From Sphingomonas sp. Leaf208 (lineage in GTDB: Bacteria > Pseudomonadota > Alphaproteobacteria > Sphingomonadales > Sphingomonadaceae), in contig NZ_LMKH01000012.1 in assembly GCF_001421415.1 (NCBI RefSeq), positions 356,597 through 420,596 on the forward strand: a DNA stretch of 64,000 nucleotides. Reading direction: 5' to 3'. The notes below the pieces were generated by a model. It searched no databases, had not been told where the DNA came from, and saw nothing but the letters and a program-made list of their open reading frames with translations. A program made the translations under genes and the position numbers. Below, piece after piece: positions 48,297 to 58,097 of the stretch. The first letter of the stretch is position 1. The number at the start of each line of letters is the position of its first letter.

Positions 48297-50717
48297 TTAG
48301 AAGGCTGCGTCCAAGCCGATGCGGATTGTCCGCGGACGCTGCGGCGTGATCTGGCCACTCCCGAGCTGGAACGGCGTCCCCAACGCGAACCGGTTGCCTA
48401 CGCTGTCGGTCAGGTTCGTTACCCCGAGCGTCACGCCCAACGACGGCCGGCCGACCCGCGCGGTGAGCGCGGTATCGAGATAATCGCCCTGCTCCTCGCC
48501 CAACACGGGCCCCACACCCAACCGGGACCGCCCGACATAGCGCGCCCAGCCATACACCCGCAGCTCCAGATCCCGCCCGACATCACGCCGGTAATCCGCC
48601 CCGAGCCGCCCGGCATAGCGCGCGATGTTCGGCACCTGGCTCATCCGCGCGAGTGCCACGAACAGCGCTGCGCTCGGTTCGGTCACGCGACTGTCGTTGT
48701 AGGTGAAGCCAGCGTCGAGCGTCAGCCCGGCAACCGGCTTCCACCCGCCCGCCGCGCTGAACGTCCAGATCCGGCCGTCGCCGATGTTGGCGGTGCTCGG
48801 CAGGCCGGTCGCGTCGATGAAGTCCGCCTGGATATCCTGCCAGATCGTGTGCGACACGCTCGCCGTCAGGTACGCGCGATCGACCCCCGCGAGCCCGAAG
48901 CGTATGCCGGTCTCCAGCGTCCGCACGCGATCATTCTCGAACCGCCGGACGAAATCGCTCTCGATCGCCAGCCCGCCGGGTCGAAACCCTTGCTGGTATC
49001 GCCCGTACAGCGACACTTTCGGCAGCACCGCCGCGATCAGCGAGGCGGACGGCAGCACGCTCGTCTCGATCCGGTCCGCCGTCACGCGCGCACGGGCGAG
49101 CGCGACCGTTTCCAGCCGCGCCGGCGCGATGTCCTCGCCGGTCCCCGCGAGCGACGCCCGCGTGACCCGCGCGCCGGCGGTGGCGGTCAACCCGCGCACC
49201 AGTTGCACGCTGCCCTCGCCGTACAGCGTCGCCTCATCGATGCTGTTGGTCACGCCCGTCACCGGCGCGGGCGCATCGACCGGGCCCAGCGAACGCGACA
49301 ATCTTGTACGATTATGCGTGAAACTGCCGCCGACCACCCAGCCGAACCCGTTCCGCATCGGCCGCCACACCCGCGTCTCGTTCGCGATCATGTCGGTCGC
49401 GTTGCGCTGCGCGAACACGCGCGGACTGCCCGCGGCTGTCGTCAGGGGGCTGCCGAATGCCGGCCAGTTGGTGATCGGTAGCGTCGGATCGACGGCCGGC
49501 AGGGTCGCGTCGTAGCGTTCGGTCAGCGTCTGGCTAACGATCCCGGTCGAGGATTTGACCTTCAGCCCGCCGATAGTGCCCGACACGACGACCTGCCCCA
49601 TCGTGTAGCCCGCCGAGAAGCCCTGCACGATCGCGCTCGACCGCGTCAGCGGCGGCGCGTCGCGGTCCGCGTACTGGCTGTCGTCGCCCTTGGTCCATTG
49701 CCCGATCCCGCCGAGATCGACCGTCCAGCCATTCCCCGCATCGAGCCGCAGCGCCGCCCGACCGCCACCGATCCGCGTGCGGTTCACATCGCGGCGGTCG
49801 AGCACCGGGTTGTCGATATACCCACCCTCGCTCACGCCGTAGCCGACGACGCGTAGCCCGACCCGCTCGCCGAGCGGTACGTTCAGCGTCGCGCCGAGAT
49901 CCGCGCCCGGATCACCGTGCCACGTCGCGGAGAGGCCGCCTGCGATAGACGCCGACACCGCGCCCAGTTCCGGCGCGTTCGGCACGGTGCGGATGATCCC
50001 GCCGAGCGAGCCTGCGCCGTACAGCGTCCCCTGTGGTCCTTCGAGCACCTCGACAGAGGCGATATCGTAGAGCCGCAGGTCGGGATCGGGCGCGTTGTAG
50101 CTCAGCCGCAGGTCACCGAAATACTGGCCGACGGTGGTCTGGGTCGGTCCGGTGAAGCTGGAATCGGCGATGCCGCGGATAAACAGCTTGTTGCGGCCGG
50201 CGCCGAGATGCGTCGACGATACGCTGGCCAGCCGCGCGAGGATCGCCTCGGTCCCGCCCGCGCCGCCGAGCGCGAGATCAACGCCGTCGAGCAGCGCCAC
50301 CTGCCCTGCGAAATCGCGCAGCCGCACATCGCGCTTGCTGCCGGTGACGACGATGTCCGCGCCCTGGACCGCGGGTGGTGCGGCGATCGGCACGACCTTC
50401 GGCCGCTTCACCCGAACGACGCGCGGTGTGCGAGCGGTCAGCCGCCACCCGACCGCGCCCGCTGCGACGACATCCGCATTCGCTGCAGTCGCCAGCCGGT
50501 CGAGTGCTTCGCGTGCGCTCATCCGTCCGCGCACTGCCGGCACGCGCCGCGCCCAAAGCCCTGGATCGCCGACGACGATACTCGTCCCCGACTGACGCCC
50601 GAGCGCCAGCACCGCATCCCCAAGACGCCCCGCCGGCAAGTCGACCGACCCCTGCCCCGCCTGCGCGGGAGCGGCGACGGCGAGTGCCGTGACGACCAGA
50701 CATCCGCGCATCCTCAC
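48297..50717 (-). CDS. TonB-dependent receptor with N-terminal STN signalling domain
   Basis: An 806-residue outer-membrane receptor. A signal peptide (..VVTALAVAAPAQA) is followed by a secretin/TonB short N-terminal domain at about 25-90 (LPAGRLGDAVLALGRQSGTSIVVGDPGL, partial), a plug with DIVVTGSK and EVLEGPQGTLYGAGSLGGIIRTVP, and a barrel. STN domains signal to FecR-type anti-sigma factors, and the two genes upstream encode exactly such a pair. The GTG at 50717 overlaps the FecR stop (GTGA); ATG at 50711 is the alternative. The ligand is unknown. Confidence 0.92.
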   Translation of the reverse strand: MRMRGCLVVTALAVAAPAQAGQGSVDLPAGRLGDAVLALGRQSGTSIVVGDPGLWARRVPAVRGRMSAREALDRLATAANADVVAAGAVGWRLTARTPRVVRVKRPKVVPIAAPPAVQGADIVVTGSKRDVRLRDFAGQVALLDGVDLALGGAGGTEAILARLASVSSTHLGAGRNKLFIRGIADSSFTGPTQTTVGQYFGDLRLSYNAPDPDLRLYDIASVEVLEGPQGTLYGAGSLGGIIRTVPNAPELGAVSASIAGGLSATWHGDPGADLGATLNVPLGERVGLRVVGYGVSEGGYIDNPVLDRRDVNRTRIGGGRAALRLDAGNGWTVDLGGIGQWTKGDDSQYADRDAPPLTRSSAIVQGFSAGYTMGQVVVSGTIGGLKVKSSTGIVSQTLTERYDATLPAVDPTLPITNWPAFGSPLTTAAGSPRVFAQRNATDMIANETRVWRPMRNGFGWVVGGSFTHNRTRLSRSLGPVDAPAPVTGVTNSIDEATLYGEGSVQLVRGLTATAGARVTRASLAGTGEDIAPARLETVALARARVTADRIETSVLPSASLIAAVLPKVSLYGRYQQGFRPGGLAIESDFVRRFENDRVRTLETGIRFGLAGVDRAYLTASVSHTIWQDIQADFIDATGLPSTANIGDGRIWTFSAAGGWKPVAGLTLDAGFTYNDSRVTEPSAALFVALARMSQVPNIARYAGRLGADYRRDVGRDLELRVYGWARYVGRSRLGVGPVLGEEQGDYLDTALTARVGRPSLGVTLGVTNLTDSVGNRFALGTPFQLGSGQITPQRPRTIRIGLDAAF

Positions 50718-51649
50718 GAGCGCGAGGACATCACCCAGTGACCGCCACGCTTGCGGATCGCGACACCCAGCAACGGCGCGGCAAGCCGGGGATCGCCCGA
50801 CAGCTTGGCCGTCGCGATGCTGCCGCTGAACGCGCGATTCGCAACGCCCGGATCGGCGCGCAGGTCGACGCCGAGCGCGCGCGACAGGTCGTCCGCGACC
50901 TCCGCCAGCGTTGCGCCCTCATACGCCAGCACGCTGTCGCGCCACGATCCAACGCTGGCCACATCGACCGCAGTCACGGTTGCCTTGCCGTCGCGCACCA
51001 CCAGCCCCTGCCCCTTCACGAGCCGGATGCCGCCCTGTCCCGGATTATAGTCGACCGCGCCTTCCGACACGGCGACCCGCGTCTCGCCGCGCGCGCGCTT
51101 CACGTCGAACGCGGTGCCGACATCGACCAGCCGCGCGCCGCCGACGCTGACCTCGAACGGATCGCTGTCGTCGTGCCGGACGACGAACATCGCCTCGCCG
51201 CGCTCGAGCGTCGCGACCCGCGGGTCGTTGCGATCGAGCATCAGCCGGGTAGCGCCGCCCATCGCGATACTGCTGCCATCGGCAAGCCGAACCGTCCGCA
51301 TCATCCCCGCCGCGGTTTCGACTGCATAGGGCTGCGCGCGCGTTTCGATCGCCTCATAGCCGACGAGCACCGCGAGCGACGCGGCGATCGCTCCACCGGC
51401 CCAGACCGGCCAGCGTCTCCGTGGAGACTGCATGACGATCGGCGCGACCGGCACAGACGGCAGTTTCGCCGCCATCTCCTCGATATCCATCGCCATCGCA
51501 TGATACGCCGCCGCGTGACGCGGGTCCGCCTCCATCCAGGCGTGGAACGCCGGCCAGTCGTCGAACGCATCGCTGCCGGTCCGGACCACCCAGTTCAGCG
51601 CGGCCTCGTTCAGCGTGCGTTCTTCGATGTCGTCAAGCTCCGCCATCAT
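50714..51649 (-). CDS. FecR-type anti-sigma factor
   Basis: A 311-residue single-pass membrane protein. The N-terminal cytoplasmic domain has EEAALNWVVRTGSDAFDDWPAFHAWMEADPRHAAAYHAM-like sequence (shown in part). The membrane helix is at about 80-97 (WPVWAGGAIAASLAVLVGYEA), then the periplasmic FecR domain has RTVRLADGSSIAMGGATRLML and a C-terminal STN-like part. It holds the ECF sigma factor until the receptor signals. It lies 33 bp after the sigma gene and is coupled to the receptor. Confidence 0.92.
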   Translation of the reverse strand: MMAELDDIEERTLNEAALNWVVRTGSDAFDDWPAFHAWMEADPRHAAAYHAMAMDIEEMAAKLPSVPVAPIVMQSPRRRWPVWAGGAIAASLAVLVGYEAIETRAQPYAVETAAGMMRTVRLADGSSIAMGGATRLMLDRNDPRVATLERGEAMFVVRHDDSDPFEVSVGGARLVDVGTAFDVKRARGETRVAVSEGAVDYNPGQGGIRLVKGQGLVVRDGKATVTAVDVASVGSWRDSVLAYEGATLAEVADDLSRALGVDLRADPGVANRAFSGSIATAKLSGDPRLAAPLLGVAIRKRGGHWVMSSRS

Positions 51650-51682
51650 GGCCTCCTATAGCCGAAGACGGAGACGTTGTGA

Positions 51683-52195
51683 TCAAGCCTCATCGTAACG
51701 TCGCTTTGCAACGATCATCGCGCGATACGCCTTGCGCAGGTCGCCCTCGACCGTGCTAAGGCTCACCCCGAACTCCGCCGCGACCACACGCTGCTCGACC
51801 CCGTCGATCCGGTGACGTCGGAAAATCCGCGCCGCCCGATCGCCGACCGACTGCAACGCCGACTCCGCCAGCGCTGCCTGCTCGCGCGCGATCACGACGC
51901 GTTCGGCGGAGGGCTCCTCGGAGCGGTCGAGCGACGGTCCCCCCGTCGCCTCGGTCCATTCGCGATCGCGCTTCTCCGCCTGCTGCACCGCGCGGTGGCG
52001 ATCGAGCATCAGGTTGTTCGCCATCCGGTAGAGATACGACAGCGGCGACGCGATCGGTCCGGTCGGGGCGGTCTGGATCCGCACCCACAGTTCTTGCAGC
52101 AGATCCTCCGCATCGCCCGCGCCGAGCGAGCGGATGAACCGCAGCAGCGTATCGCGATTTGCTAGGAAAACGGCCTCAAGGCCCGAGGAGTCCAT
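51683..52195 (-). CDS. FecI-type ECF sigma factor
   Basis: A 170-residue sigma-70 family protein. Region 2 carries FLANRDTLLRFIRSLGAGDAEDLLQELWVRI and PLSYLYRMANNLMLDRHRA. Region 4 has the HRIDGVEQRVVAAEFGVSLSTVEGDLRKAYRAM recognition helix (phrases shown in part). The ATG at 52195 (MDSSGLEAVF) is chosen; the longer extension is arginine-rich and unlikely. It should direct transcription of the receptor and possibly of itself when released by the FecR-like partner. Confidence 0.93.
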   Translation of the reverse strand: MDSSGLEAVFLANRDTLLRFIRSLGAGDAEDLLQELWVRIQTAPTGPIASPLSYLYRMANNLMLDRHRAVQQAEKRDREWTEATGGPSLDRSEEPSAERVVIAREQAALAESALQSVGDRAARIFRRHRIDGVEQRVVAAEFGVSLSTVEGDLRKAYRAMIVAKRRYDEA

Positions 52196-52302
52196 GTCAT
52201 GCCCGTGTCGATAGGCCGCCGATCGGCGCTCGGCGGCACCGTGTTCCCGGCGGGACGTACAGCGCTTGGCGGGGAGACACAATCAGCGCGCCCAGCACCG
52301 TG

Positions 52303-53580
52303 TTACTGATGCAACAGCGTCCAGCCCTGCGGCAGATAGTCCGTCGACATGTAGTAGTAGAACAGGCACGTCCCGTCGCGACGATAGGTGCCGCCCTTGA
52401 CGAGGCCCAGCGCTGTGCTGCCCTCGAACACCGGCGCGCCGCTGTCGCCGGCCTTGCACGTCGGCCCCTCGACCGCGACCCAGGTCGGCAGGCACGCGCC
52501 GCCGCACAGATCGCCCGCCGGCGCGAAATCGACCATCGCGATCACCGCACAGCTATAGCCGGTACGCTCGCCGCGATGGCACACGAAGTCGCCAGCACGC
52601 GTGCTGGTGCGATACCGCCATGTGGCGACGGGCCGGGCGAGCGTCTTGGCGGTATCCGCATAGAACAGCGGCGCGTAGCCGACGTCAGGTGCGGTCGCGA
52701 CGTTGACCTGTACGTCCTGATACCCCCAGCCCCATTGCCCGACGAACGCCAGCGGCCATTCCTCGCGGCTGCCGTCCGAGGGGCGCTTGCCGACATAAGA
52801 CAGCGTGTCCGGGCAATGCGCCGCGGTGACCACGCCGTTGCGCACGCCGTCGGACACGACGAAGCCGGTCGTGCAGGCATAGCGCTTGCCATCGACCGTC
52901 CCGACCACGCGCCCGCCGCCCTCGATCGCGCCGCCGTCGACCGGGGCGGGTATGAGCGTGGGGACCGGAGCGACCTGATCCTGCGCCATGTCCGCGGGCG
53001 GCTTATCAACGGCTTCGATCCGCACCGGAACGCCGGTCATCGTCGCAATTCGGGTGCGCAGCGCGCCATCGCGGTCGAGATCGGCATCGCCCGACGCGAT
53101 CATCACGACCAGTTCGCCGGTCCGCTGGTCCACACCAAGCCCGGGCGGGTGTGGGAGGGACTCGCGGATCTTGGCCTGATACGCCGTGATCGCGGCCAGC
53201 ACCGCCTCGCGCGTCGCAGGTGCGCCGATGCGGAAGACGATCGGCACGACCATCCCACCCGCCGTCACCGATTGCTCCGCGACCGGATCGGTGCCGGTCA
53301 GCAGCACGACGATGCGGTAATTTGGCTGATGCTCGATTGCGATGCCGGCCCAGCGATCCTTGTAGGTTTCACGCAGCGCGTCGGTCGTCGGCACGCTGGC
53401 GCCCTGCGCACGCATCCGCCGCAGCGCCTCGTCGAACGGCACGCCGAACCGAGTCGCATACTCACTCGCGTCCTGCATCAGCGCGTCGATCGGCAGTTGC
53501 ACCTGCGCCGCCGATACCGGCCCCGCCCCGAGTGCAAGCAGCGCCGCCGCCAGAAACCACCGAACAGATATAGTGAACAT
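52303..53580 (-). CDS. Secreted chymotrypsin-fold serine protease
   Basis: About 425 residues from the ATG at 53580, which begins a signal peptide (MFTISVRWFLAAALLALGAGPVSA); upstream starts at 53622 and 53655 would spoil it. A pro-region of roughly 200 residues (NYRIVVLLTGTD, repeated PVRIEAVDKPP) precedes the protease domain. The catalytic triad is visible as H255 (TAAHC), D289 (GYQDVQV) and S380 (GDSGAP). Four cysteine-containing phrases suggest disulfides as in alpha-lytic/streptogrisin proteases. It lies 107 bp upstream of the sigma gene on the same strand. Its substrate is unknown. Confidence 0.85.
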   Translation of the reverse strand: MFTISVRWFLAAALLALGAGPVSAAQVQLPIDALMQDASEYATRFGVPFDEALRRMRAQGASVPTTDALRETYKDRWAGIAIEHQPNYRIVVLLTGTDPVAEQSVTAGGMVVPIVFRIGAPATREAVLAAITAYQAKIRESLPHPPGLGVDQRTGELVVMIASGDADLDRDGALRTRIATMTGVPVRIEAVDKPPADMAQDQVAPVPTLIPAPVDGGAIEGGGRVVGTVDGKRYACTTGFVVSDGVRNGVVTAAHCPDTLSYVGKRPSDGSREEWPLAFVGQWGWGYQDVQVNVATAPDVGYAPLFYADTAKTLARPVATWRYRTSTRAGDFVCHRGERTGYSCAVIAMVDFAPAGDLCGGACLPTWVAVEGPTCKAGDSGAPVFEGSTALGLVKGGTYRRDGTCLFYYYMSTDYLPQGWTLLHQ

Positions 53581-53705
53581 GAACGACGAAATCCTGGGCG
53601 CGCGGGTCTTGTGAGGCGTCATACCGCCATGATCTGAACCGGTGCTTTCACGCAAGCGATCGAGGTGATTGCGCGCGATCTCGCAAGCGTCCTATCAAGC
53701 ACGCC

Positions 53706-55736
53706 ATGAAGATCATGCTCTCCGCCAGCCTCGCCGTGCTCGCCTTTGCGAGTGCCCCTGCCGCCGCCCGGCAACTCACCATCGACGACGTGACGATGCT
53801 CAGCCGCGTCGGTGCGCCGACCGCGTCGCAGGACGGGCATTGGCTCGTCTGGGCGCAACGCGAGACCGATCTCGCGGCGGACAAGGGGCGGTATGATCTG
53901 TGGCGGCTCGACCTGACCACGCCGGGTGCGACGCCTGTGAAGCTGCTCGCCGATCCGCAGGTCAACGAGAATGACCCGCAGATCGTCGGCAACACGGTGT
54001 ATTTCACCTCGGACAAAGGCGGCGAAGATGCGGTCTGGTCGGTGCCCGTGACGGGCGGCACGTCGCGGCGCGTCACCAGCTTCAAGGGCGGGTTCAGCGG
54101 CTTCAAGGTCGCGCCGACGGGCGACAAGCTGCTCGTTTGGGCGGATCGCAAGCCGGGTGCGCCGAGCCTCGAGCCGGCAATGGTGAAAAAGGATCCTAAC
54201 GCGGGCGCCGGGCGGACGTACGACCAGCTGTTCGTGCGGCATTGGGATACGTGGGCCGATAGCACGCGCTCGCAGCTGTTCGTGTTGCCGCTGACCGCCG
54301 CGGGTGCGACCGGGAACGGCGTTCCACTGGTCGGTGCGTTGGTTGGCGATACGCCCTCGAAGCCCAACGGCGGCGGTGAGGAAATCTCGTGGAGCCCAGA
54401 CGGCCGCACCGTCTATTTCGCGTTGCGCGAGGCCGGCCGGATCGAAGCGCTGTCGACCAATCTCGACATCTTCTCGGTGCCCGCGGACGGCTCGGCGGCA
54501 CCCGTCAATCTGACTCCGGCGAACAAGGCTACCGACAACCTCCCGACGGTATCGCCCGATGGCCGCACGCTCGCCTATTTCGCGATGCGTCGGCCGGGGT
54601 TCGAGGCGGATCGCCAGGTACTGACATTGCGTGACATCGCCAGCGGGAAGACGGTGTCGCTGACCGAGCGCTGGGACCGCTCGGTTGGCTCGATCGCGTG
54701 GGCGCCGGACTCGAAGTCGCTCTACGTGACCGCGGACGACACGCAGGAGACGCCGCTATTCCGGGTCAATGTGACGAGCGGTGCGGTCACGCGGCTGACG
54801 CAGGAGGGGCACGTCAGCGCGGTCGCGATCACGCCGCGAGGGCCTGTGGTGGCGATCGACAGCCTCACCGCACCGGCCGACTTCTTCCGTGTGGGCACGG
54901 GCGCACCGCAGCGTCTGACTCAGGTCAACGCAACGAAGCTCGCCGGGATCGACATGCCGACGGTCACGCGGTTCAACTTCAAGGGCGCGAATGCCGACAC
55001 CGTCTGGGGCTATGCGGTCAAGCCGTACGGTTCCACGGGGAAGGTCCCGGTTGCCTACATGGTCCACGGCGGGCCGCAGGGATCGAGCAACAACAGCTGG
55101 TCGTATCGCTGGAACCCGGCGGTGTTCGCCGGCGCGGGCTATGGTCTGGTCGCGGTCGATTTCCATGGGTCGACCGGGTACGGACAGGGCTTCACCGACG
55201 CGATCAGCAACAACTGGGGCGGCTGGCCGCTCGAGGATCTGAAGAAGGGGCTGGCTGCCGCGACTGACAAGTTCGCATGGCTCGATTCGGACAACGCGTG
55301 CGCGCTCGGTGCGTCGTACGGCGGCTACATGATGAACTGGATCGAGGGGCAGTGGCCCGATCGCTTCAAGTGCATCGTCCAGCATGACGGCGTGTTCGAT
55401 GCGCGCGCGATGGCGTACGAGACCGAGGAGCTCTGGTTCGACGAATGGGAGCATGGCGGGAAGGCCTATTACGAGGACCCGCAGGCGTTCGAGAAATGGA
55501 ACCCGGTCAACTACGTGGCGAAGTGGAAGACGCCGATGCTAGTGATCACCGGCGAGAAGGACTTCCGCATTCCCTACACGCAGGGGCTGGCAACGTTCAC
55601 CGCGTTGCAGCGGCGCGGGATCCCGTCGCGGTTGCTGGTCAATCCGGGCGAGAACCACTGGGTGCTGAAGCCGAAGAACTCGCGGCAATGGTATGGGGAA
55701 GTGCTGGGGTGGATGGATAAGTGGACGGCTAAGTAG
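53706..55736 (+). CDS. S9-family prolyl oligopeptidase-type peptidase
   Basis: A 676-residue exported peptidase. A signal peptide (MKIMLSASLAVLAFASAPAAAR) is followed by a WD40-like beta-propeller (about 30-400, with repeated SPDGRTVYF and SPDGRTLAYF phrases) and an alpha/beta-hydrolase domain. The triad residues are S537 (GASYGGYM), D619 (TGEKDFRIP) and H651 (NPGENHW). The family resembles dipeptidyl or acylaminoacyl peptidases. It is divergent from the S1 protease, 125 bp apart. Confidence 0.93.
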   Translation: MKIMLSASLAVLAFASAPAAARQLTIDDVTMLSRVGAPTASQDGHWLVWAQRETDLAADKGRYDLWRLDLTTPGATPVKLLADPQVNENDPQIVGNTVYFTSDKGGEDAVWSVPVTGGTSRRVTSFKGGFSGFKVAPTGDKLLVWADRKPGAPSLEPAMVKKDPNAGAGRTYDQLFVRHWDTWADSTRSQLFVLPLTAAGATGNGVPLVGALVGDTPSKPNGGGEEISWSPDGRTVYFALREAGRIEALSTNLDIFSVPADGSAAPVNLTPANKATDNLPTVSPDGRTLAYFAMRRPGFEADRQVLTLRDIASGKTVSLTERWDRSVGSIAWAPDSKSLYVTADDTQETPLFRVNVTSGAVTRLTQEGHVSAVAITPRGPVVAIDSLTAPADFFRVGTGAPQRLTQVNATKLAGIDMPTVTRFNFKGANADTVWGYAVKPYGSTGKVPVAYMVHGGPQGSSNNSWSYRWNPAVFAGAGYGLVAVDFHGSTGYGQGFTDAISNNWGGWPLEDLKKGLAAATDKFAWLDSDNACALGASYGGYMMNWIEGQWPDRFKCIVQHDGVFDARAMAYETEELWFDEWEHGGKAYYEDPQAFEKWNPVNYVAKWKTPMLVITGEKDFRIPYTQGLATFTALQRRGIPSRLLVNPGENHWVLKPKNSRQWYGEVLGWMDKWTAK

Positions 55737-55783
55737 GGGTTGCCTCTTTCCCTCCCGATGCCACCACCCCGGCTAAATGTGTA

Positions 55784-55886
55784 CCACCCCGGCGAAGGCC
55801 GGGGCCCAGTTGGAAAGGTCGGAGTAACGGAGCGCACCCTCAGTTAGCCACGTTCCCCAACTGGGCCCCGGCCTCCGCCGGGGTGG
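55784..55886. repeat. Palindromic repeat R5 (copy c, inverted)
   Basis: A 103-bp copy with CCACCCCGG and CCGGGGTGG ends. Its internal core reads GGAAAGGTCGGAGTAACGGAG, the reverse of copies a and b, so this copy is inverted. It lies after the S9 peptidase. Confidence 0.9.
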
Positions 55887-55925
55887 TGCTTGGTGGTGGT
55901 AGCGCCCCATGACCGACCGCGACAT

Positions 55926-55978
55926 GTTTCCCCGCGAAGGCGGGGACCCAGACTGGGCTCCCGCCTTCGCGGGAGAAC
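55926..55978. repeat. Palindromic repeat R4 (copy c, inverted)
   Basis: A 53-bp hairpin, the exact reverse complement of 15675-15727. With R5 copy c it forms the mirror image of the pair at 15675-15868. It lies between the convergent S9 peptidase and DUF808 genes, where no gene was found. Confidence 0.92.
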
Positions 55979-56005
55979 AAGGAAGGGCCGGCAACGCTCT
56001 CCCAG

Positions 56006-56941
56006 TCAGTGTGCCGTCGGCTTCTTCACCGCATGGAGCCCCAGCGCGATCGCACCACCCAGGATCAAGCCGACGATCCCCGAGAAGAACGCGTTCATCA
56101 CCCAGTTCACCGCGCCCTTGGCGAACGGCACCGCATGCGAAGCCGCTTCCGCCGTATCGTGGATCCAATGCGGCAGCGTCGTGAGCCCGAACTCCTCGAT
56201 CCCGTGGACGATGATCTGGCCGCCGACCCACACCATTGCCGCGGTGCCGATCACCGACAGTGCCGACATCACGATCGGCATGCCCTTCACCAGCCCACGC
56301 CCGATCGCCTGCACGACCGCGGTGCTGCGCTGTGCCAGATGCAGCCCGATATCGTCCATCTTCACGATCAGCGCGACCACGCCGTAGACGCCGATCGTGA
56401 TGACGATCCCGACCAGCGCCAGCACGATCGCCTGCTCCCAGATCGGCTTGGTCGCCACGTCCGACAATGCGATCACCATGATCTCTGCGGACAGGATGAA
56501 GTCGGTGCGGATCGCGCCCGAGACCTTCTGTGCTTCGAGCGTAGCTGCATCGACCGGTTCGGCGACGACCTCTTCGGCATGACCACCGCCGAACGCTTCG
56601 AGGATCTTCTCCGCGCCCTCGAAGCACAGATAGGTGCCGCCGATCATCAGCAGCGGCGTCAGCAGCCACGGTGCGAACGCGCTCAACGCCAGCGCGGCGG
56701 GCAGGATGAAGACCAGCTTGTTGCGGAACGATCCCAGCGCGATCTTGCCGATCATCGGCAGTTCGCGCTTCGGCTCGAACCCGACCATGTAGCGTGGCGT
56801 CACCGCGGCATCGTCGACCACCACGCCGATCGCCTTGCTGCCCGCCTTCCCGGTGGTCGCGGCGATATCGTCGAGGCTGGCGGCGGCGAGCTTGGTGATC
56901 CCGGCAATGTCGTCGAGCAGTGCGACCAATCCTGTCGGCAT
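56006..56941 (-). CDS. DUF808 family inner-membrane protein (YedI-like)
   Basis: A 311-residue polytopic membrane protein of the DUF808 family. The N-terminus GLVALLDDIAGITKLAAASLDDIAA..GKA..KAIGVVVDDAAVTP, the LPMIGKIALGSFRNKLVFILPAALALS segment and TDFILSAEIMVIALS are characteristic (shown in part). Function is unknown. The ATG at 56941 fits the family start MPTGLVALLDDIA. It is divergent from the adenosine deaminase gene. Confidence 0.9.
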   Translation of the reverse strand: MPTGLVALLDDIAGITKLAAASLDDIAATTGKAGSKAIGVVVDDAAVTPRYMVGFEPKRELPMIGKIALGSFRNKLVFILPAALALSAFAPWLLTPLLMIGGTYLCFEGAEKILEAFGGGHAEEVVAEPVDAATLEAQKVSGAIRTDFILSAEIMVIALSDVATKPIWEQAIVLALVGIVITIGVYGVVALIVKMDDIGLHLAQRSTAVVQAIGRGLVKGMPIVMSALSVIGTAAMVWVGGQIIVHGIEEFGLTTLPHWIHDTAEAASHAVPFAKGAVNWVMNAFFSGIVGLILGGAIALGLHAVKKPTAH

Positions 56942-57074
56942 CGATGGTGTCCTTCGCGTAAGTATCGGCGCTCGGTAACGTGACAGGATTGTCATGCAAC
57001 GGCTTTCGCACTTGCGGTAGTGCGTGGCGGGCGGAATGGTTGCAGCCACCGCGACCCAAGCGACAGGACGGACC

Positions 57075-58097
57075 ATGACCCCCTCCCCGAACGACGACTT
57101 CATCACGAACCTGCCAAAGGCCGAGCTCCACCTCCACATCGAAGGTAGTCTCGAGCCCGAGCTCATGTTCGCGCTGGCCGAACGCAACAAGGTCGCGATC
57201 CCGTTCAAGAGCGTCGAGGACGTCCGCGCGGCGTACAGCTTCACCAACCTCCAGACCTTCCTCGACATCTATTATGCGGGCGCCGCGGTGCTCCAGACCG
57301 AGGAGGATTTCCGCGATCTGGCGGTCGCCTATTTCGACCGGGTCGCGCAGGACGGCGTGGTGCATGCCGAGATCTTCTTCGACCCGCAGACGCACACGCA
57401 CCGCGGCATACCCTTCGATGTGGTCGCACGCGGGCTGTTCGCGGGGATCGACGAGGCGCAGGCCAAGCACGGCATGTCGGTCGGGCTGATCATGAGCTTC
57501 CTGCGCCATCTCGACGAGGAGGACGCGTTCAAGACGTTCGCGCAGGCGGAGCCGTGGCTCGACCAGTTCATCGGCGTCGGGCTCGATTCGTCCGAAGTCG
57601 GCCATCCCCCGTCGAAGTTCGCGCGCGTGTTCGCGGCGTCGGCGGATGCCGGGCTGATGCTCTGCGCACATGCCGGCGAGGAGGGACCGCCCGCCTACAT
57701 CCACGAGGCGCTCGACATCCTCCAGGTAGACCGGATCGATCACGGCAATCGCGCGCTGGAGGATCCGGCCTTGGTCGCGCGCCTTGCCCGCGATGCGATG
57801 ACGCTGACCGTGTGCCCGCTGTCGAACGTCGCGTTGCGCAACGTCGACAAGCTGGAGAATCATCCGATCGACCGGATGCTCGATCTCGGCCTGCGCGCGA
57901 CGATCCATTCGGACGATCCGGCCTATTTCGGCGGCTATATCGGCGAGAACTTCCGCCAGACGGCACGTGCTAAGAACTTGTCGCGCGAGCAGGTCGTGAC
58001 GCTGGCACGCAACAGCTTCCTTGGCAGTTTCCTGGATGACGACGCGCTCAGCGGCCATCTCGCGACGCTCGACGCCTATGTGAAGGCGTATCCATGA
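57075..58097 (+). CDS. add: Adenosine deaminase
   Basis: Zinc-dependent deamination of adenosine (or a related adenine compound). 340 residues. The metal site HLHIEGS at the N-terminus, AHAGEEGP, DRIDHGNRALED, PLSNVALRNV and SDDPAYFGGYIGEN are all present. The start ATG at 57075 is preceded by AGGACGG; the upstream ATG 57024 adds a dispensable tail. Some family members are adenine deaminases; the sequence here cannot separate them cleanly. Its stop overlaps the next start (ATGA). Confidence 0.9.
   Translation: MTPSPNDDFITNLPKAELHLHIEGSLEPELMFALAERNKVAIPFKSVEDVRAAYSFTNLQTFLDIYYAGAAVLQTEEDFRDLAVAYFDRVAQDGVVHAEIFFDPQTHTHRGIPFDVVARGLFAGIDEAQAKHGMSVGLIMSFLRHLDEEDAFKTFAQAEPWLDQFIGVGLDSSEVGHPPSKFARVFAASADAGLMLCAHAGEEGPPAYIHEALDILQVDRIDHGNRALEDPALVARLARDAMTLTVCPLSNVALRNVDKLENHPIDRMLDLGLRATIHSDDPAYFGGYIGENFRQTARAKNLSREQVVTLARNSFLGSFLDDDALSGHLATLDAYVKAYP

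Noticed and set aside
55773..58058. A long minus-strand open frame across DUF808 and adenosine deaminase
   Set aside because: Shadow of two well-supported genes in other frames.
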